Shown piece after piece: positions 10,684 through 23,378 of a stretch of 64,000 nucleotides of DNA (positions within the stretch are counted from its first letter, which is position 1; each line of letters starts with the position of its first letter). The notes under the pieces were generated by a model, which had not been told where the DNA came from, did no database searches, and was given only the letters and a program-made list of their open reading frames with translations. This stretch comes from Pogostemon cablin (Eukaryota; Streptophyta; Magnoliopsida; Lamiales; Lamiaceae), in NCBI GenBank assembly GCA_023678885.1, contig CM042986.1:3038001-3102000 (forward strand), read 5' to 3'. The position numbers were made by a program, and so were the translations under genes.

Positions 10684-11335
10684 GGTTTTGGAGCAATCTT
10701 TCTAAAAAGTTCAAAAAGATAAGAGAAGAATGAGGCTAACTGAAGATTCAATATGAACATGCTCTCAGCAGGTCAATTAAATCAACAAAAATTACAACTT
10801 CACTAACAAAGTGATTGCAAAACAGAATTTTAATTTTCTGAAAAAGAATTTCCAATATTAGCTTCTTGCTCCTACAAAGATTCTCTAGAGCGGAATACGA
10901 ATCTCCATTAATATAATGAAAGTGCACAATGTTGGCAATTTATCAATCAAATAAATCCTATGGCATAAAATCGAGGGTTTAGAAAAAGCAAGTTCTTAAT
11001 TACTCATAAACAAATGCAAATAAACAGAATTGAAAATCCGAATATCTAATCAGGATAGAACATTAAAACTCGATCAATCATACCTCAATCAGCACGAAAT
11101 CCTAAAGAAATCACAAAGATGCAGAATTCGAAATTCTGAAAATTAAATCACCATCAATACTTGAAAAATCCAGAAATAGACATACCTTCAATTTCACAGA
11201 ATGCTGATTAGTTAGCAGAGAGAGATCTAAGATATTTTCGTAAAATTGTGCGAGAGAACTGCCAGCTGCTGATATTCTTCTGCTGAAGGGAAGACAGGAT
11301 CCGCAAGAAGGGAGAGAATCAGAGATAATGGGCCC
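10684..11335 (-). other. Probable 5' UTR, leader intron and promoter of the GNA1 gene
   Basis: The minus strand reads from a leader exon ending GAAG with donor GTATGT near 11185 to an acceptor near 10704, giving a leader intron of about 480 bp. No other gene is seen. Confidence 0.5.
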
Positions 11336-12251
11336 ACCGCCCAATTCTGTAGTTCTGTCGTGGCTAAGTTCTAAGGCCCATTTAATAATGGGATTCTATG
11401 ATGTGAGCCCAACTTTAATTTTATATTGTGGTAGTATTTTTGTAAAGGGTGACACTATTGCCATCGAGTATTTACTAATGGCACCCGACCATTTTAAAAA
11501 ATTATATTAAAATTACTAGAATAACCTTAAACAAATTTATATTCAAATTATAATCCTCACCCAAATTCTTAATTATATATCATCAGACAATATCAGGAAC
11601 TTAAAAAAAAAAAAAAAAGAGGTGATGTGGATGTGAACAATAGACAAAATTGGGGAAGAGAGAATTCTGCAACATCATCGTCGAGAGGTAATACCTAGAA
11701 AAAAAGAAGAAGAAGAAGAGAGAGAAAGAAAGAATCCTACTAAACCCATAAATTGAGGGAAAAAAGTCGTGAAAAATGAGGAGAAATTATGATGAAGAAA
11801 AAGAATTCCATTTCAAACTAAACTCAATTTCCAAAAAAAATTTCGATTATGTTTCGTAATTTTACGTTTTTATTGTTTAGGAAATGTTCGTATATAGAAT
11901 ATTGTTTTGAGAATTGAAATCTTTCATTTGCGGTTCGATACTGATTTGTCGAAAATTCATAAATTTCGTTAAATAGCTGCTGAGAGTTAAAGTTAATTTC
12001 GATTAGGAGTTGCCGTAATTACCGTCGACATTAATTAATTGCAAATCTTACCCATCCTTTAACTTAAAATCCCACCAGATTTCAGAAGTAATTAACCGAT
12101 TTTCATGCTAAATTTCGATCGTCAACAACCGAAAATTATGCTGATTTTCAACAAACCAGTGTCGAATCGGAAAGAAGTGATTTAAACAATTATTTTCCTA
12201 TTTTAGAAATCTCAAATTTATATCTCAACAATATTAAAACAAATCCAGATC

Positions 12252-12365
12252 CCAATACTACTGAAGTTTAGAATTAAGTGATAGTTGAATTAAAATTGAA
12301 ATCAATTTCCAATACTACTGAAGTTTAGAATTAAGTGATAGTTGAATTAAAATTGAAATCAATTT
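12252..12365. repeat. 57-bp tandem duplication
   Basis: Two adjacent copies, starting CCAATACTACTGAAG, that appear identical over the unit. Confidence 0.9.
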
Positions 12366-12749
12366 CTTTCAATGTTTCACTTCCTCTTCATTACGTTTTT
12401 TTTTTCATCCTGCACCTCCAGGTTTGCTGCTTCCTACTACCGAAAGAAAAGGAGATACTTGAGGAACTTAGAATAATTTTTTTCCATCTTCTTCAGTTAT
12501 TTCTCTTCCTTTCTTTCATCTATTTTTCTTTTCTTCATTGTTTTCATCATGCACGGTTTTTAGATGTAGGTGGGCTCTTCGATTTTGGGTGTGCCTCTGA
12601 TGGAAGATTTGTGGGGGGAAAGTAAAAATATTATAATTTGAATATAATTTGAGTGTGAGGCTATTCTAGTAATTTTAATAGATTTTTTTAAAATGATCGG
12701 TTGTCTTCCACAAATATTCAGGTGGCAATAATGCCGTACTTTTTTAAAT

Positions 12750-12849
12750 CCTTGGTCAATGACTTCTTTTAAGTTCACTTTCTCAACTAAACACAAAGTC
12801 CTTGGTCAATGACTTCTTTTAAGTTTAATTTCTCAACTAAACACAAAAC
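12750..12849. repeat. 50-bp tandem duplication
   Basis: Two adjacent copies starting CCTTGGTCAATGAC with a few base differences near the middle. Confidence 0.9.
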
Positions 12850-13328
12850 GTGATAGGTAAGTCTTACAAATGTAAATGTAAAATAAATTACTCCTTATGT
12901 TTAATATGATTAAGGGTTGTTTGATTCAAATTCTTTTGCAATATATATCATTAAGAAGATCAATTATAATGGAATGAAAAGTGATTGAAGAGTGATGAGT
13001 AGTTATTGAATCAATGAGAATAATTGAGGAATTTTGATTCACATTAAATTAAATAATATCAATAATAAGAATTAATATACCTCTATTCCCATTAACTCTA
13101 TCCAATACCCAACCAAGCACCCCTAAACTTTTCTTTATGCAATATTATGCATTTTAGCTTGATAATTTTTTGGAAAAGAAAATGCAATTGTTTTTTTCCA
13201 TTTAAATAAACGTCTTCATTATTTAAATGTAAGATTTTATTGAGCTAACATTTATAAGAAATCTTCTTATGTGAAATTATTTTATATTTTTTTAAATAAT
13301 TATAATTATTGCTTTATCATATATAATA

Positions 13329-13596
13329 CTCCCTCTATTCCGGATCACCTTCTCATTTACTGTACCATGTTATTTAAAAAAATATTGCATTTTTTAATTA
13401 ATTTTTTTGACTTTATAAGATATTGTAGTATTTTTATTTTTTAGGTAATAAAATGTTACTATAAAATAATGATATATGTGAGAAAAATGAGTGACAAATT
13501 TGAAATTAGAATAATTTTTAAGATTGTTGGATAGAGTTATATATCATTTTTTAGGATATGAAGGGCGTTGTGGGACGGACGATGTGATGGTGGGAG
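13329..13596. mobile_element. Stowaway MITE (268 bp)
   Basis: Left end CTCCCTCTATTCC and right end GATGGTGGGAG are inverted, and TA flanks both sides. It is a different subfamily from the 227-bp copies. Non-coding. Confidence 0.65.
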
Positions 13597-14344
13597 TATT
13601 ATTTTTTTGTTAAAATGTTATTCATTCTTGTTTGCCAACTTTATTTGATACAAATCTACTCCAACTTTTTCCTGTAATACATGTCAACATTATATCATCA
13701 TATCTGAAACATGTTGAGATAATAAGTTGTGTTACGATTTTTTTTATCAAAATATTGTTAAGGTAAAAACTAAAAAGTAATACTCCATTAAATGAGACTG
13801 ATTATGCAGAAACGAAGATTCTTTTCTTTTTTCCCATTACGTTTTTCTTTCTTATGCTCTTTTATTGTTCGTTTCTTTATTCTATTGAGATTAAAGAATA
13901 TTATTACTGACACAATTCATTAAAATGTTCAAACATTTTTTAAATCAATGTTCAACTGGTTGCACATTTCTGTAAAATGAAATATTTGAATAATATCATT
14001 CATGTATATAAAATTATAATTCTTCTTTGGAGCATTGTAATGATGAAAATGGCCTACACCATGAAAGTATCTCCATTTTTTATTGAATTATTCTATGATT
14101 GCAATATTTGTAACTATGTGTATGTTAAAATAAAAGTAATAAATGCCCTATATCTTCTTTGTTCTGTGGCTGATAAGCTATTGGAAATATATGCACGAAT
14201 TTTTTTCTTGTCGTTAAAATTAAAATAAGCAATAAAAAATCTATCTTCGTAGCATAATATTGCAGAATTATTAGCTCTTTCTTCCATTTGTAAATCTCTT
14301 CTAAGTAGTGTTTGCAATTGGATCAAATCAGCATCCACAATAAA

Positions 14345-14345
14345 T

Positions 14346-14418
<73 letters not shown>
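14345..14418. repeat. (AT)n microsatellite
   Basis: Long almost pure AT repeat just downstream (3' side) of the minus-strand BIC gene. A shorter one lies at about 15002-15022. Confidence 0.95.
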
Positions 14419-14420
<2 letters not shown>

Positions 14421-14496
14421 TGCACCATATTTCGTATGGTTGAACACATTTAATTAATTTCTTTTTAAAATTATAAAATAATAATAATAAAAAAAA

Positions 14497-14826
14497 TTAA
14501 AAACCGTTGTGTATTCTCAATGGTGCAGATTTAGCCCTCCTTCCTTCTTTCATCAAAGAATCTCTAGCCATCACAATTCTGCTGTTGACCAAAGAGGCAT
14601 CGAAGGCCGCACAGTCGACCCAATCCTTGAGAAAATCCTCCTGGCCCCAGATATCCGGTATCCAGACCCGACCCGCCACTTCCACCCGGTGTCTCTTCAG
14701 CCTCTCCCGCCCACTACTGCACGAAGCCTCCTCTCCAGTTCCGCTCTTTTCCTCCTTCCTCTTGTTCTCTGATTTGGCGGCAGAATCTGGTGGTGGAGTT
14801 TCTGCGGGTTGGAAGATGGGATCCAT
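14497..14826 (-). CDS. BIC: BIC-type inhibitor of cryptochromes
   Basis: Intronless 109-aa protein. The N-terminal half is low-complexity, rich in Ser, Pro, Glu and Lys. The conserved core from about residue 38 reads SGRERLKRHRVEVAGRVWIP, then DIWGQEDFLKDWVDCAAFD and SLVNSRIVMARDSL. This is the cryptochrome-interacting region I recognise from the BLUE-LIGHT INHIBITOR OF CRYPTOCHROMES family (Arabidopsis BIC1 and BIC2). These small nuclear proteins bind CRY2/CRY1, block blue-light-driven dimerisation and so damp photomorphogenesis; in Arabidopsis they are light-induced. I cannot say which BIC paralogue this is. A long AT microsatellite lies about 80 bp beyond the stop codon. Confidence 0.88.
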   Translation of the reverse strand: MDPIFQPAETPPPDSAAKSENKRKEEKSGTGEEASCSSGRERLKRHRVEVAGRVWIPDIWGQEDFLKDWVDCAAFDASLVNSRIVMARDSLMKEGRRAKSAPLRIHNGF

Positions 14827-15714
14827 GGTAGATGAATCGGATTCGGATGGAAGCGAATTGGAGATTGAGAGGAATGAGGAATAAAGGAAGGGGTATTGAA
14901 TGGGGTTTGGGATTACACGTCAACGGAAAGTGTTGTGCTTTGTATGGTACAAGACAAGTTTACGTGTCTTCTTCTCAGATTGTGTGGTTTCATAATGTAT
15001 CTATATATATATATATATATATACACGTATATGAGGAGAGAGAGAGGTGTTGTATACGTGGAAGAAGTGATGTGTGTTTGAATTGGGAAGGATTTTTAAT
15101 TGGGAATGAGAGGTTAGATGTTGATTTCAGAATATTGTGTGATTTTAGGATGTTTTGGGCCAATGGTCATCACGAATTTGATATGCCTATGGGGACAATT
15201 CACGTCATTGCCAAAATATGCACCTTTTATTTATTTATTTTTATTTTATATACTCTCTATGAGAAAACAAATGGAGGCTGAAAATATAATTCTCTTTTGA
15301 ATTAATATTTTGAAGTTAAATGTCAGAAGCCAAAATATTACAAGTGCATGAGACTATTTTGAAATCATTTTATACTTTATTATTAAGTTATTATTGATGA
15401 TTATATTGTTAAGAATGTTACTATTTTTTTATTTATATTATAAATTGTTCAAAAAATAATTTACTTAATTATTATTATTTTTATTAATTGTGTATCACTT
15501 TTAATTAAAATATATATTTTATAAAAATCTTTCTATTAGATGATATTATACAAAATTTTTCCATAAAAGAAATTTTAGGGAAGAAAAATGATTATGCTTT
15601 AAAAATAAATTTTAAATTATTAAATTAAAGATTAATTTTTGAGATAAAATAGTACTCCATAAATGGTCTCGCAAAAATTAATTATAGCATTCTAAAAAAT
15701 TAATATATTTTTAT

Positions 15715-15870
15715 AAATCCACATACAATACTAATATTACTATATAAATCCACATACAATACTAATATTACTGATATTACTCTATACATTAAAATTTTTA
15801 TAATAGGACCCACGTAAAATATATTAGTATATTTTTATAAAGCCACATACAATACTAATATTACTGACAG
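15715..15870. repeat. 31-bp direct repeats (CCACATACAATACTAATATTAC)
   Basis: Unit containing CACATACAATACTAATATT occurs at about 15715, 15746 and 15839. The copies near 15746 and 15839 are each followed by TACTCTATACATTAAAATTTT, so part of the array is itself duplicated. Confidence 0.8.
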
Positions 15871-16008
15871 TTACTCTATACATTAAAATTTTATACTATG
15901 ACATATAAAAAAAAGTATATTCTTTAATTTTCGTACAAGCTATAACTCTATTTACGGAGTGGAGGAAGTGTATAAGAGGAGTTATATACACTGTTCTGAA
16001 CATTATTA

Positions 16009-16125
16009 CTCCCTCCATCCCATTCACAAAGGATATTTTTTTAATTTTGGGCGTCTCACCCAAAGAGTCTTCTTTCATTTTTTACACATATGAGACCACA
16101 CACACCCATTAACACAATTAAAATA
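16009..16125. mobile_element. Truncated Stowaway MITE interrupted by another
   Basis: A left end CTCCCTCCATCCC after TA, with a GGGCGTCTCACCCAAAGAG interior. It is cut at 16125 by the next MITE, and I find no matching right end beyond 16354. Confidence 0.5.
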
Positions 16126-16352
16126 CTCCCTCCGTTCATCCTCAATGTATCCATTTTCTTTTTGCACATTAATTAAGGAGTATTATTATTTTATGTGTAG
16201 TAGGTAGTTGTATTAGTGGAGAGTATGAGTCCCATATTTTTATTTGTATTAGTGGAGGGTGTGAGTCTCATAGTCAAAAAAGGGAAATGGATAGATTAAG
16301 GATGGATGACCCAAAATAGTAAAAAGGATAGATTGACAGTGGATGGAGGGAG
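16126..16352. mobile_element. Stowaway MITE, 227-bp family (copy A)
   Basis: CTCCCTCCG and CGGAGGGAG-type inverted ends with TA on both sides. The interior includes TTATGTGTAGTAGGTAGTT and AGTCCCATATTT, shared with copies at 47702 (inverted) and 48131. Confidence 0.88.
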
Positions 16353-17422
16353 TATAAAACATACACTCCCACTAATATAATTACCCATTACATATTAAAT
16401 AATAATATTCTTTAATTAAAAAAAAGTAAAATACTTTCATAACTAAGTGCTATAGTATTAACTATAGTATTAACTATTACTCAAACTTAAAATTTAGTCA
16501 AGTTGTGAAATGAGTAATAGTTTGTGATTTTAAAGAGATGAGTGTGGGAGCATCTCCAAAATCTCTCAATATAAAAGTTACTTATTTCATAATTTAAATA
16601 TTTTAATTATAATAATTCACCAACAACCTTTTCAAAATAAAAATAAATTTACACAATAATTTTGATTCTTTAAATTTACAAAATACACATAAACTCTCAA
16701 AAGTTAATATATTTTATTTACTATTTTAATATACAGATCTTTTGCGCTTTTTTCATACATTATATTTTATACCACACCTTATATAATAGACAAGTAAGAG
16801 GGAAAGAAATTCAACCACAACCCTAGGGTTTAAGCTTTCATTTTTAGAGTATGATTTATCTTTCTCCTACATATCATCCATCCAACTATGTGATATAGAA
16901 GATAATGTACGAAAATGACATAAAGAATCTGAGCCGTTTCAATACTTCTATTATACATTCTTTAAAATCTTACTCAAATATTTATAAATTCACATATTTA
17001 TTACTTTTGTCATTAGTGCAACTAAAGAGATATTTTTAGAGAAAACTTTAATGAAACTCAACTACCACCGCTGCCTTCTTTTTCAATCCAATTTGCAGCA
17101 TTACATTCTACACCAACCAAATTGTCTTTCATTAATCACTTCCACAAAATGCATATTTTCAACTAATTAAGATTCCATAACTTAATTCACTCTCTCACAA
17201 TTAAATTAAATAAATAAAAACATAAGTGACATATTTTGCAACGGTTTATTTTTTTCAGACCCATCATTTAAACTTTTTAAGGGATGATTTTTTATAAACT
17301 TACCCTATAAATTAAAATCAAATATAAATATAGAAAATCATTACAATAATATATCAAAGAGGATGTTAAATAAGCTAATTCATGTGTGCTTGTAATTCAT
17401 TAATTAATGAAATACCCATCGA

Positions 17423-17427
<5 letters not shown>

Positions 17428-17482
<55 letters not shown>
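17428..17482. repeat. (ATT)n microsatellite
   Basis: About 18 ATT/TTA units. A similar tract lies at about 41880-41947. Confidence 0.95.
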
Positions 17483-17485
<3 letters not shown>

Positions 17486-18559
17486 AGGTGGACTAAATTT
17501 AAATATTTAGCACTCGTGTAACATGATCACAACATGTGTATTGTCATTTTAGTGATGACCGTTGATTAGCTGATTATGTAATAAGTCAAAAAGAAAATCA
17601 TTTCATGGATGAGTATTGAGTGGTCAAAAATAGTATGGATTCATTTTTCATTAATAATTAATTTGATTATGATCTGTGGGTACCTTTTTTATTTGCCGAC
17701 TAGTCTAGTTTGGTCACCCCCATAGAAATGTTTATTTTTTCCTCAAAGGCAGAAAAATGATGAAACTTAAGATTGATGATAAGAGAAATCTAATAATATA
17801 ATTATATAATCTATAAATTAAATTACTTCCTATAAGTTGTTCTTTATAAAAAAAATATGTAGGTAATTATTATTTTTAAAAATATGATTGTGTAGAATCG
17901 ATTTACAAGTTACTTGTGCTACATTTTAACAAAAACACATAGTCGATTTGAATTTAATTGAGTTGATTCGAGCTACGCAAATTGGTTTAGAGCTTGAATT
18001 TAATCATACTTAATATAAGCCCACGAGGTTAATTGAGCTCAAATATAAAATCATTACATTTATCTCCTTTTTATATTTATTTATATAATTTTAAACTAAA
18101 AACTAAATCCTTGCAATGAGATAATAATTTTTGACTTTTCATTTAAATCAAAATTTGTATTTAAAGAAGTTATTAATATCGAGTTCAAAAAATTAAGCTG
18201 GTCGAATAGATTAAAACTATTCGACTTTCGAGCTTGAATTAATCGATTGCGTCAATCTCGAGGTTGATTCTATTCGACTCATCTCATTTTAGCCTTCTCC
18301 ATAATATTTGATATTTCTACACATAATATATAAAATTATTTTAAAAAAATATCCAAATTAATTGGTATATTAACATTTTAATAGTATAATATACACAAAT
18401 TTCAAATAATATCCTTTACTAATATAAAATACAAATTTTAATAAAGATAAATATTTTATAATAATAAATTAATCATCTTAATTCTTAACACATGAATTTC
18501 AAAATCATCCATTATTTTGAAATGAATGTGTATATTTATTTTTTTTAAAGGCTAATTAT

Positions 18560-18884
18560 AGTGTGCACCCTAAGATAGGGTGCACCCATATACAAATATA
18601 AACAAAAACATATACAATTATGAGTAAAAATGTATCAATTTAATGGTTAATTTTTTTAATGAAAAATTGAGTGTAAAAAAATATACAATTATTAAAAAAC
18701 ATGTATACACTATTGAATAAAAATTATACACATATGAATTAGTTTTTTTAATGAAGAAATTAGTGCAAAAAAATATACAATTATTACAAAATACATATAC
18801 AAAATAGAATAACATGTATACAAAATATAATAAAAAGTCATACACATATAGATGCACCCTGCACCCGGTGCACCCAATATACAC
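18560..18884. mobile_element. Possible MITE with GGGTGCACC ends
   Basis: The left end AGTGTGCACCC...GGGTGCACCC and the right end, inverted, AGTGTATATTGGGTGCACC form imperfect inverted ends of a 325-bp AT-rich block full of TATACA motifs. No clear target duplication was found. Confidence 0.35.
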
Positions 18885-19904
18885 TTTTTTAAATACTACT
18901 ATATTAAAGATTTAGGGAGTATTTGTATTTTGTATTTGCATGAATTGCACAACACATTCCGAGGTTAGTAGTCAAAATTCGCAAGATTAATTAATAGTGA
19001 CGTGAGGATAATAGGAAATTAAATTATTAATAAATTTAATTTAATAATTAATTAATCAATTTTAAACGGAAAATCAAGCTATATTAATGATACGTTAACT
19101 CAAGTCACATGGCCTTGTCTCCAATTTATGGGCCTACTTTGATCGACCCATTTTCTTTCTTTCTTTTCATTTTAAAAAAAAAATTAATTTAAAAAAAAAA
19201 AAAAATTAGACAGCCCCACGTCACTTCATGCTTTTCTAATTTTAGGCATGAAATGAAAGGATTCAAAGCAAACAAACGTGGAACTAAAAATGGAAATTTG
19301 ATTTTTAGTCCTCTATTTTATGCTTTATTGCAAAGTCTAAGTAAAGAAGTGATTTGATTTTAGCTAACCATAGTGATTTAGTAAATCTAATTCTTCCAAA
19401 ATGGAGAATCTAGCAAACATCAAAGGAATGTGGGGAATTATTAAAGTTCCTTTAAGTATGGCATCATATTCATTAAAGTTTTTAAAATGGACATCCAGCA
19501 ACTAACAAGTGATTTGACTAATAATAATCCCTTATTATTACTCCATCCTTTTATTTTATTAATTTTAATCTTTTATTATTATAGTTGCAAATTTGCAATA
19601 GTGTCATTTTTGCATATACAGCTAATGATAATCCCTCATTATTATTAAGTCACTGGAATAAGGATAAACTAATGAATAATATCTATCTTAGTTCTAATGC
19701 AGTACAAAGTGTAACACCTGTATCAACTTGTGGAATGTAGATCTATTTATTAAGAAATGTGTGGGAAAATGGCTGTTTTTCTTTCTTTAAACTAAGATCA
19801 CATTCACATGGATGACAAGTCAAAATACTGTACAGAATAGCACAAGTGAGAAAGAGTGATGGAGTGGAAAAATTACGTTCGAGGGCGAAGGGGCAGACCA
19901 GGGA

Positions 19905-22900
19905 CTAGGCTCTAGGAAACCGGGCGCTTCCTTTCTTCCTCAAGAACTCGGGGATTTCTACAAGCCCGCCTTCTAGAAATGACGACGCGCGCCTATTGAA
20001 ACCAGGGGTCGGATCTCCCTGATTGGCCTGCATTGTTTATACAGAATGATGGGTGAATGAGCAAGATTTTGAATCAGACGTAGTAGCGAATGGATACCTG
20101 GAGGGACCTCCCGTCACTTTCCTCTTGTCGTTTGAAACCAGTGGCTATCAACGTTATGCTAACCTGTGTTTATCAGCAAAGCAAATCCATCAAGTTTCAA
20201 CACATGTGATGATATCTTTAAAGCCATTGTTTCCTACTTTCAGTAACCTTTGCCTATATTCCCACATTAGACATACTTTCCTAGTCAAGAAACTCTCCTT
20301 AATTATACAAGTAAATAATAGATGGAATTGTAGTAATATCCCGAGCTTAGAAAAAGTAGCCTTAAATGAGTAAACTTACTTGACCAGTAAGGGAAGGGTC
20401 TACCACAGCACCGAATATTAAGTTGGCAGCTGGATCCACAAGATCATATATGACCTCTGCTGCAGCATTAACCTGTCACTCCGATTTTGGGGGGGGGGGG
20501 GGGGGGGGGGAATTGTAATCAACAAATCTACTTGGAAAAGGTAGTTTTATAGCTCAATATGGTCATGAATAAGCATAAGGATAGCAGGAGTTATTCGTAA
20601 ACCAACATAGACCTGCATATCATAAACGGTTGAAGGTAATGAGATTTTCCTTTTGCATCCATCAAAGGATGTACGTCCAAGTTGAAAGTTGTGCATGCGA
20701 ATTTATGGCATGCATTGAGAGACAAATTATAAAGCATAATTTCAAGCATCTAGCACTCCATGTAAAGCACTGCAGTGAATCATGCAGTAAAGTAGCATTT
20801 CTAGAAGCTTCATATCAATTAAGTTTTCAACCCCTCATTTTCATTTTGTGTTGAACATCTCTCATTGTATGTCGATGCTGGAACTAGGTCAGAATAGTGT
20901 CGATAGGATAGAAGATTACATCAATCTACAGGAATCAAGAAAAGGAGTGGATGGTAGCCACACTACCTCAAACAATGTCAGATCAGTACCACCAGTTATA
21001 TTCCACACAATTCCAGTAGCTCTTTCTATGCCAATATCCAGCAAAGGAGATTGAATGGCATTTAAAGCAGCATCTCTAGCACTGGTCTTTCCTGAATTTC
21101 AGAAAGATGGCAATATTAACCAAAAGCTGAAACATGATAGACGGAAATTGATCTGATTTGTCAGCACATACACATTTTTGTTTCACATAATATTGCAAAA
21201 ACTAATAATTAAGGCGACTTAACAGCAGTTTGTATTTGGACAGTGTCTGCCAATTGGAGGAAAATGAGTTTATTCCCAGAAATTAGTTTTACAAACCTGA
21301 GTGGTGAAAATGACCATTCTTTATCTATCTAACTACCATAGTGATCTAAAAGAAGAGAAAAAATCATAAGGAAAACTTCTGTAGCACTATTTTACAAGTG
21401 CCTCGGGTCCAAACCAGCCACTCTAAACATGAAATAAAATACTTTTTCCAGAATACCTGTTGCCGTTCCTATTCCCATTAATGAAGAGCCAGCATTAGCC
21501 ATAATGGCTCGGACATCAGCGAAATCTACATTTACTAGCCCTGGAATCTGCAAAAAATCAATTCCAGGACTTGCTTAAAAATACGAATTGCAGCCAATTG
21601 ATTGCCACGCAGAACATTACAGAAGAGAGGTTCATAGTTGTCTTAAAGATATAAGATGTGTCACTCAACAAGTTATTCCACATAGCAAGAACAAATTCAT
21701 CTTGTGATGTGCAAGAACAATGAAATAATTCACGAACAATAAAGGTAAAAGCACATTGGGTGACCCGCCTATAAGTGAGTGTTTCGAGACATGCAAGCAG
21801 CTATACCGTGATTATATCAGAAATACCACGAACTCCTTGCCTAAGAATATCATCAGCAAGATTAAATGCTTCTGTTACTGGTGTAGATGGGGAAACCGCA
21901 GTCAGTAGCTTATCATTAGGAATAACAATAAGAGTGTCAACGTTTTCTCTCAAAGCTGCAATTCCTTCTTGGGCTTGAACAGCTCTTCTTCTTCCCTCAA
22001 ATGAAAATGGAGTGGTTACTATACCAACAGTCAAGATACCCATAGCCTTTGCAATTCCAGCAATTACAGGAGCTCCACCAGTACCTGTTCCACCACCCAT
22101 ACCAGCCTGCATATTTTACCATATGAGATGAGATATTGTAACAAGCAAGGAGCATTTCATGTTGTAAACATGATTTTGTTACTTTTTTGAAAAATAAAAA
22201 AGCAGAGATCGTTTTCAGACTTAACCCAGTTAAGAATTGATAGCTTATTTCTTAACATTATGACATGGGACTCAAGTCATTCAATCCATGAGGCTACCCA
22301 AAATAAACAAATTAAGCAAATGCCATTTTTTACAGATTTAACATTAGATAAATTATGATACCATGACAACTCAGATTATGAACTCAACAGAACATAATAA
22401 TAGATCGTCTTGATACAAAAACACATACAAATATGTAGACAAAAATAGATACCATTTTAGTTTAACATCCCATAAACTCAGAATAATCAAGGATTATCTC
22501 ATGATTACATGTACAATTATTTGATTTCAGAATATAGACTCAGGGTTAGATTGAGCATATTACAGTGTGGGTTTCGTAATAAACGACAGATTTTCACTAT
22601 TAACCATGAAAGGAACATAAGGATGATAGCACAAAATGAAATTTTATTATAGTTCCACTTAATGGGGAAAGTTATCAAAGACAAATACGGATTTTATTGG
22701 GTTGGGCATTTCCCTCAAGTTATTGCCCAATCAAAAGACTGAACTTACAGTCACAAAGACCATGTCTGCTCCATAAACTGCATCCTCTAAAGTTTCTTTG
22801 CTTTCTCTAGCAGCATTCATCCCAATATCTGGTTTTCCACCTGCGCCAAGTCCTCGGGTTAACTCTTGACCAATCTGCAAGCGATACTCAGGAAATACAG

Positions 22901-23378
22901 GTGACATCCGCAGAGCTTGGACGTCGGTATTAACTATCCAAAATTCAACCCCCTTCATTGCACTTTCAATCATACGATTAACAGCATTCGAGCCACCACC
23001 TCCAACACCAATAACCTTGATCTTGGCCTCATTATAGTTGTTCTAATTTGAGGAGTCTCTCAAACTCTGTGTATCATCTTCACTTGAAACATCCTGTCCA
23101 GGGGTGGTCAAGGTGGAGTTTGTCTCACCTCTAAGCATTGATACCTCAGGATGTAGATTAAGAAATGGGTCCTTACTATGAAATTGATTGGCACTATGTG
23201 AATTTGCTGAACATTTGAACTGGGGGGAGTTTAAACCACATTTGTGACTAACACCGGAGAATCCAATCCTATCTTCGACCATTTTCAAGGGGGAAACTCT
23301 AGCCCCAAGAACAGTCAATACCCCTATCGCTCTACGGGTATCAGGAGGCGTAAAATAAGGTGATGTACAGGTTGCCAT
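19905..23378 (-). CDS. FtsZ2: Plastid division protein FtsZ2, seven exons, with an in-frame TAG
   Basis: Minus-strand exons: 22749-23378, 21807-22106, 21457-21547, 20967-21091, 20380-20472, 20098-20163 and 19905-20027 (TAG stop), all with GT-AG borders and matching phases, 475 codons. The start is MATCTSPYFTPPDTRR, the FtsZ2-type transit-peptide beginning. Core motifs are IKVIGVGGGGSNAVNRM, the tubulin/FtsZ GTPase loop GGGTGTG (residues 214-220), NDKLLTAV and GLVNVDFADVR. The C-terminal IPEFLRKK tail is the FtsZ2-specific ARC6-binding peptide. FtsZ2 polymerises with FtsZ1 into the stromal Z-ring. Codon 112 (23043-23045) is TAG, just before YNEAKIKVIG, where family members read straight through. 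All other exons are intact, so this is either a recent nonsense allele/pseudogene or a base error. A 5' UTR intron (about 23474-23870) is likely. Confidence 0.9.
20489..20510 (-). repeat. 22-nt G tract (C on the gene's sense strand), intronic
   Basis: Twenty-two G on +, that is C on the FtsZ2 sense strand, 14 nt before the acceptor of the exon 20380-20472. It takes the place of a normal polypyrimidine tract. Confidence 0.95.

Larger units (their letters stand above)
11336..14340. other. AT-rich intergenic DNA with tandem duplications and one MITE
   Basis: No supported gene. Two exact or near-exact tandem duplications occur: a 57-bp unit at 12252-12308 and 12309-12365, and a 50-bp unit at 12750-12799 and 12800-12849. 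A Stowaway MITE is listed at 13329-13596. The rest is AT-rich unique sequence. Confidence 0.6.
14827..19850. other. 5-kb AT-rich intergenic region with MITEs and direct repeats
   Basis: No supported gene. It holds a 31-bp direct repeat group (about 15715-15772, with a further copy at 15839), several Stowaway elements, an ATT microsatellite and a GTGCACCC-bounded element, listed separately. The first few hundred bases are the upstream region of the BIC gene. Confidence 0.6.

Noticed and set aside
14114..14449. Minus-strand frame with Ile-Tyr repeats
   Set aside because: Translation of the AT microsatellite.
14507..14884. Plus-strand frame opposite the BIC gene
   Set aside because: The minus strand carries the recognisable BIC core; the plus frame is an overlap artefact.
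18618..18884. 88-codon minus-strand hydrophobic frame
   Set aside because: Made of TATACA-type repeats in the GGGTGCACC-bounded element; low-complexity translation.
21775..21978. Plus-strand frame inside FtsZ2 exon 2
   Set aside because: Antisense shadow of the FtsZ2 exon.
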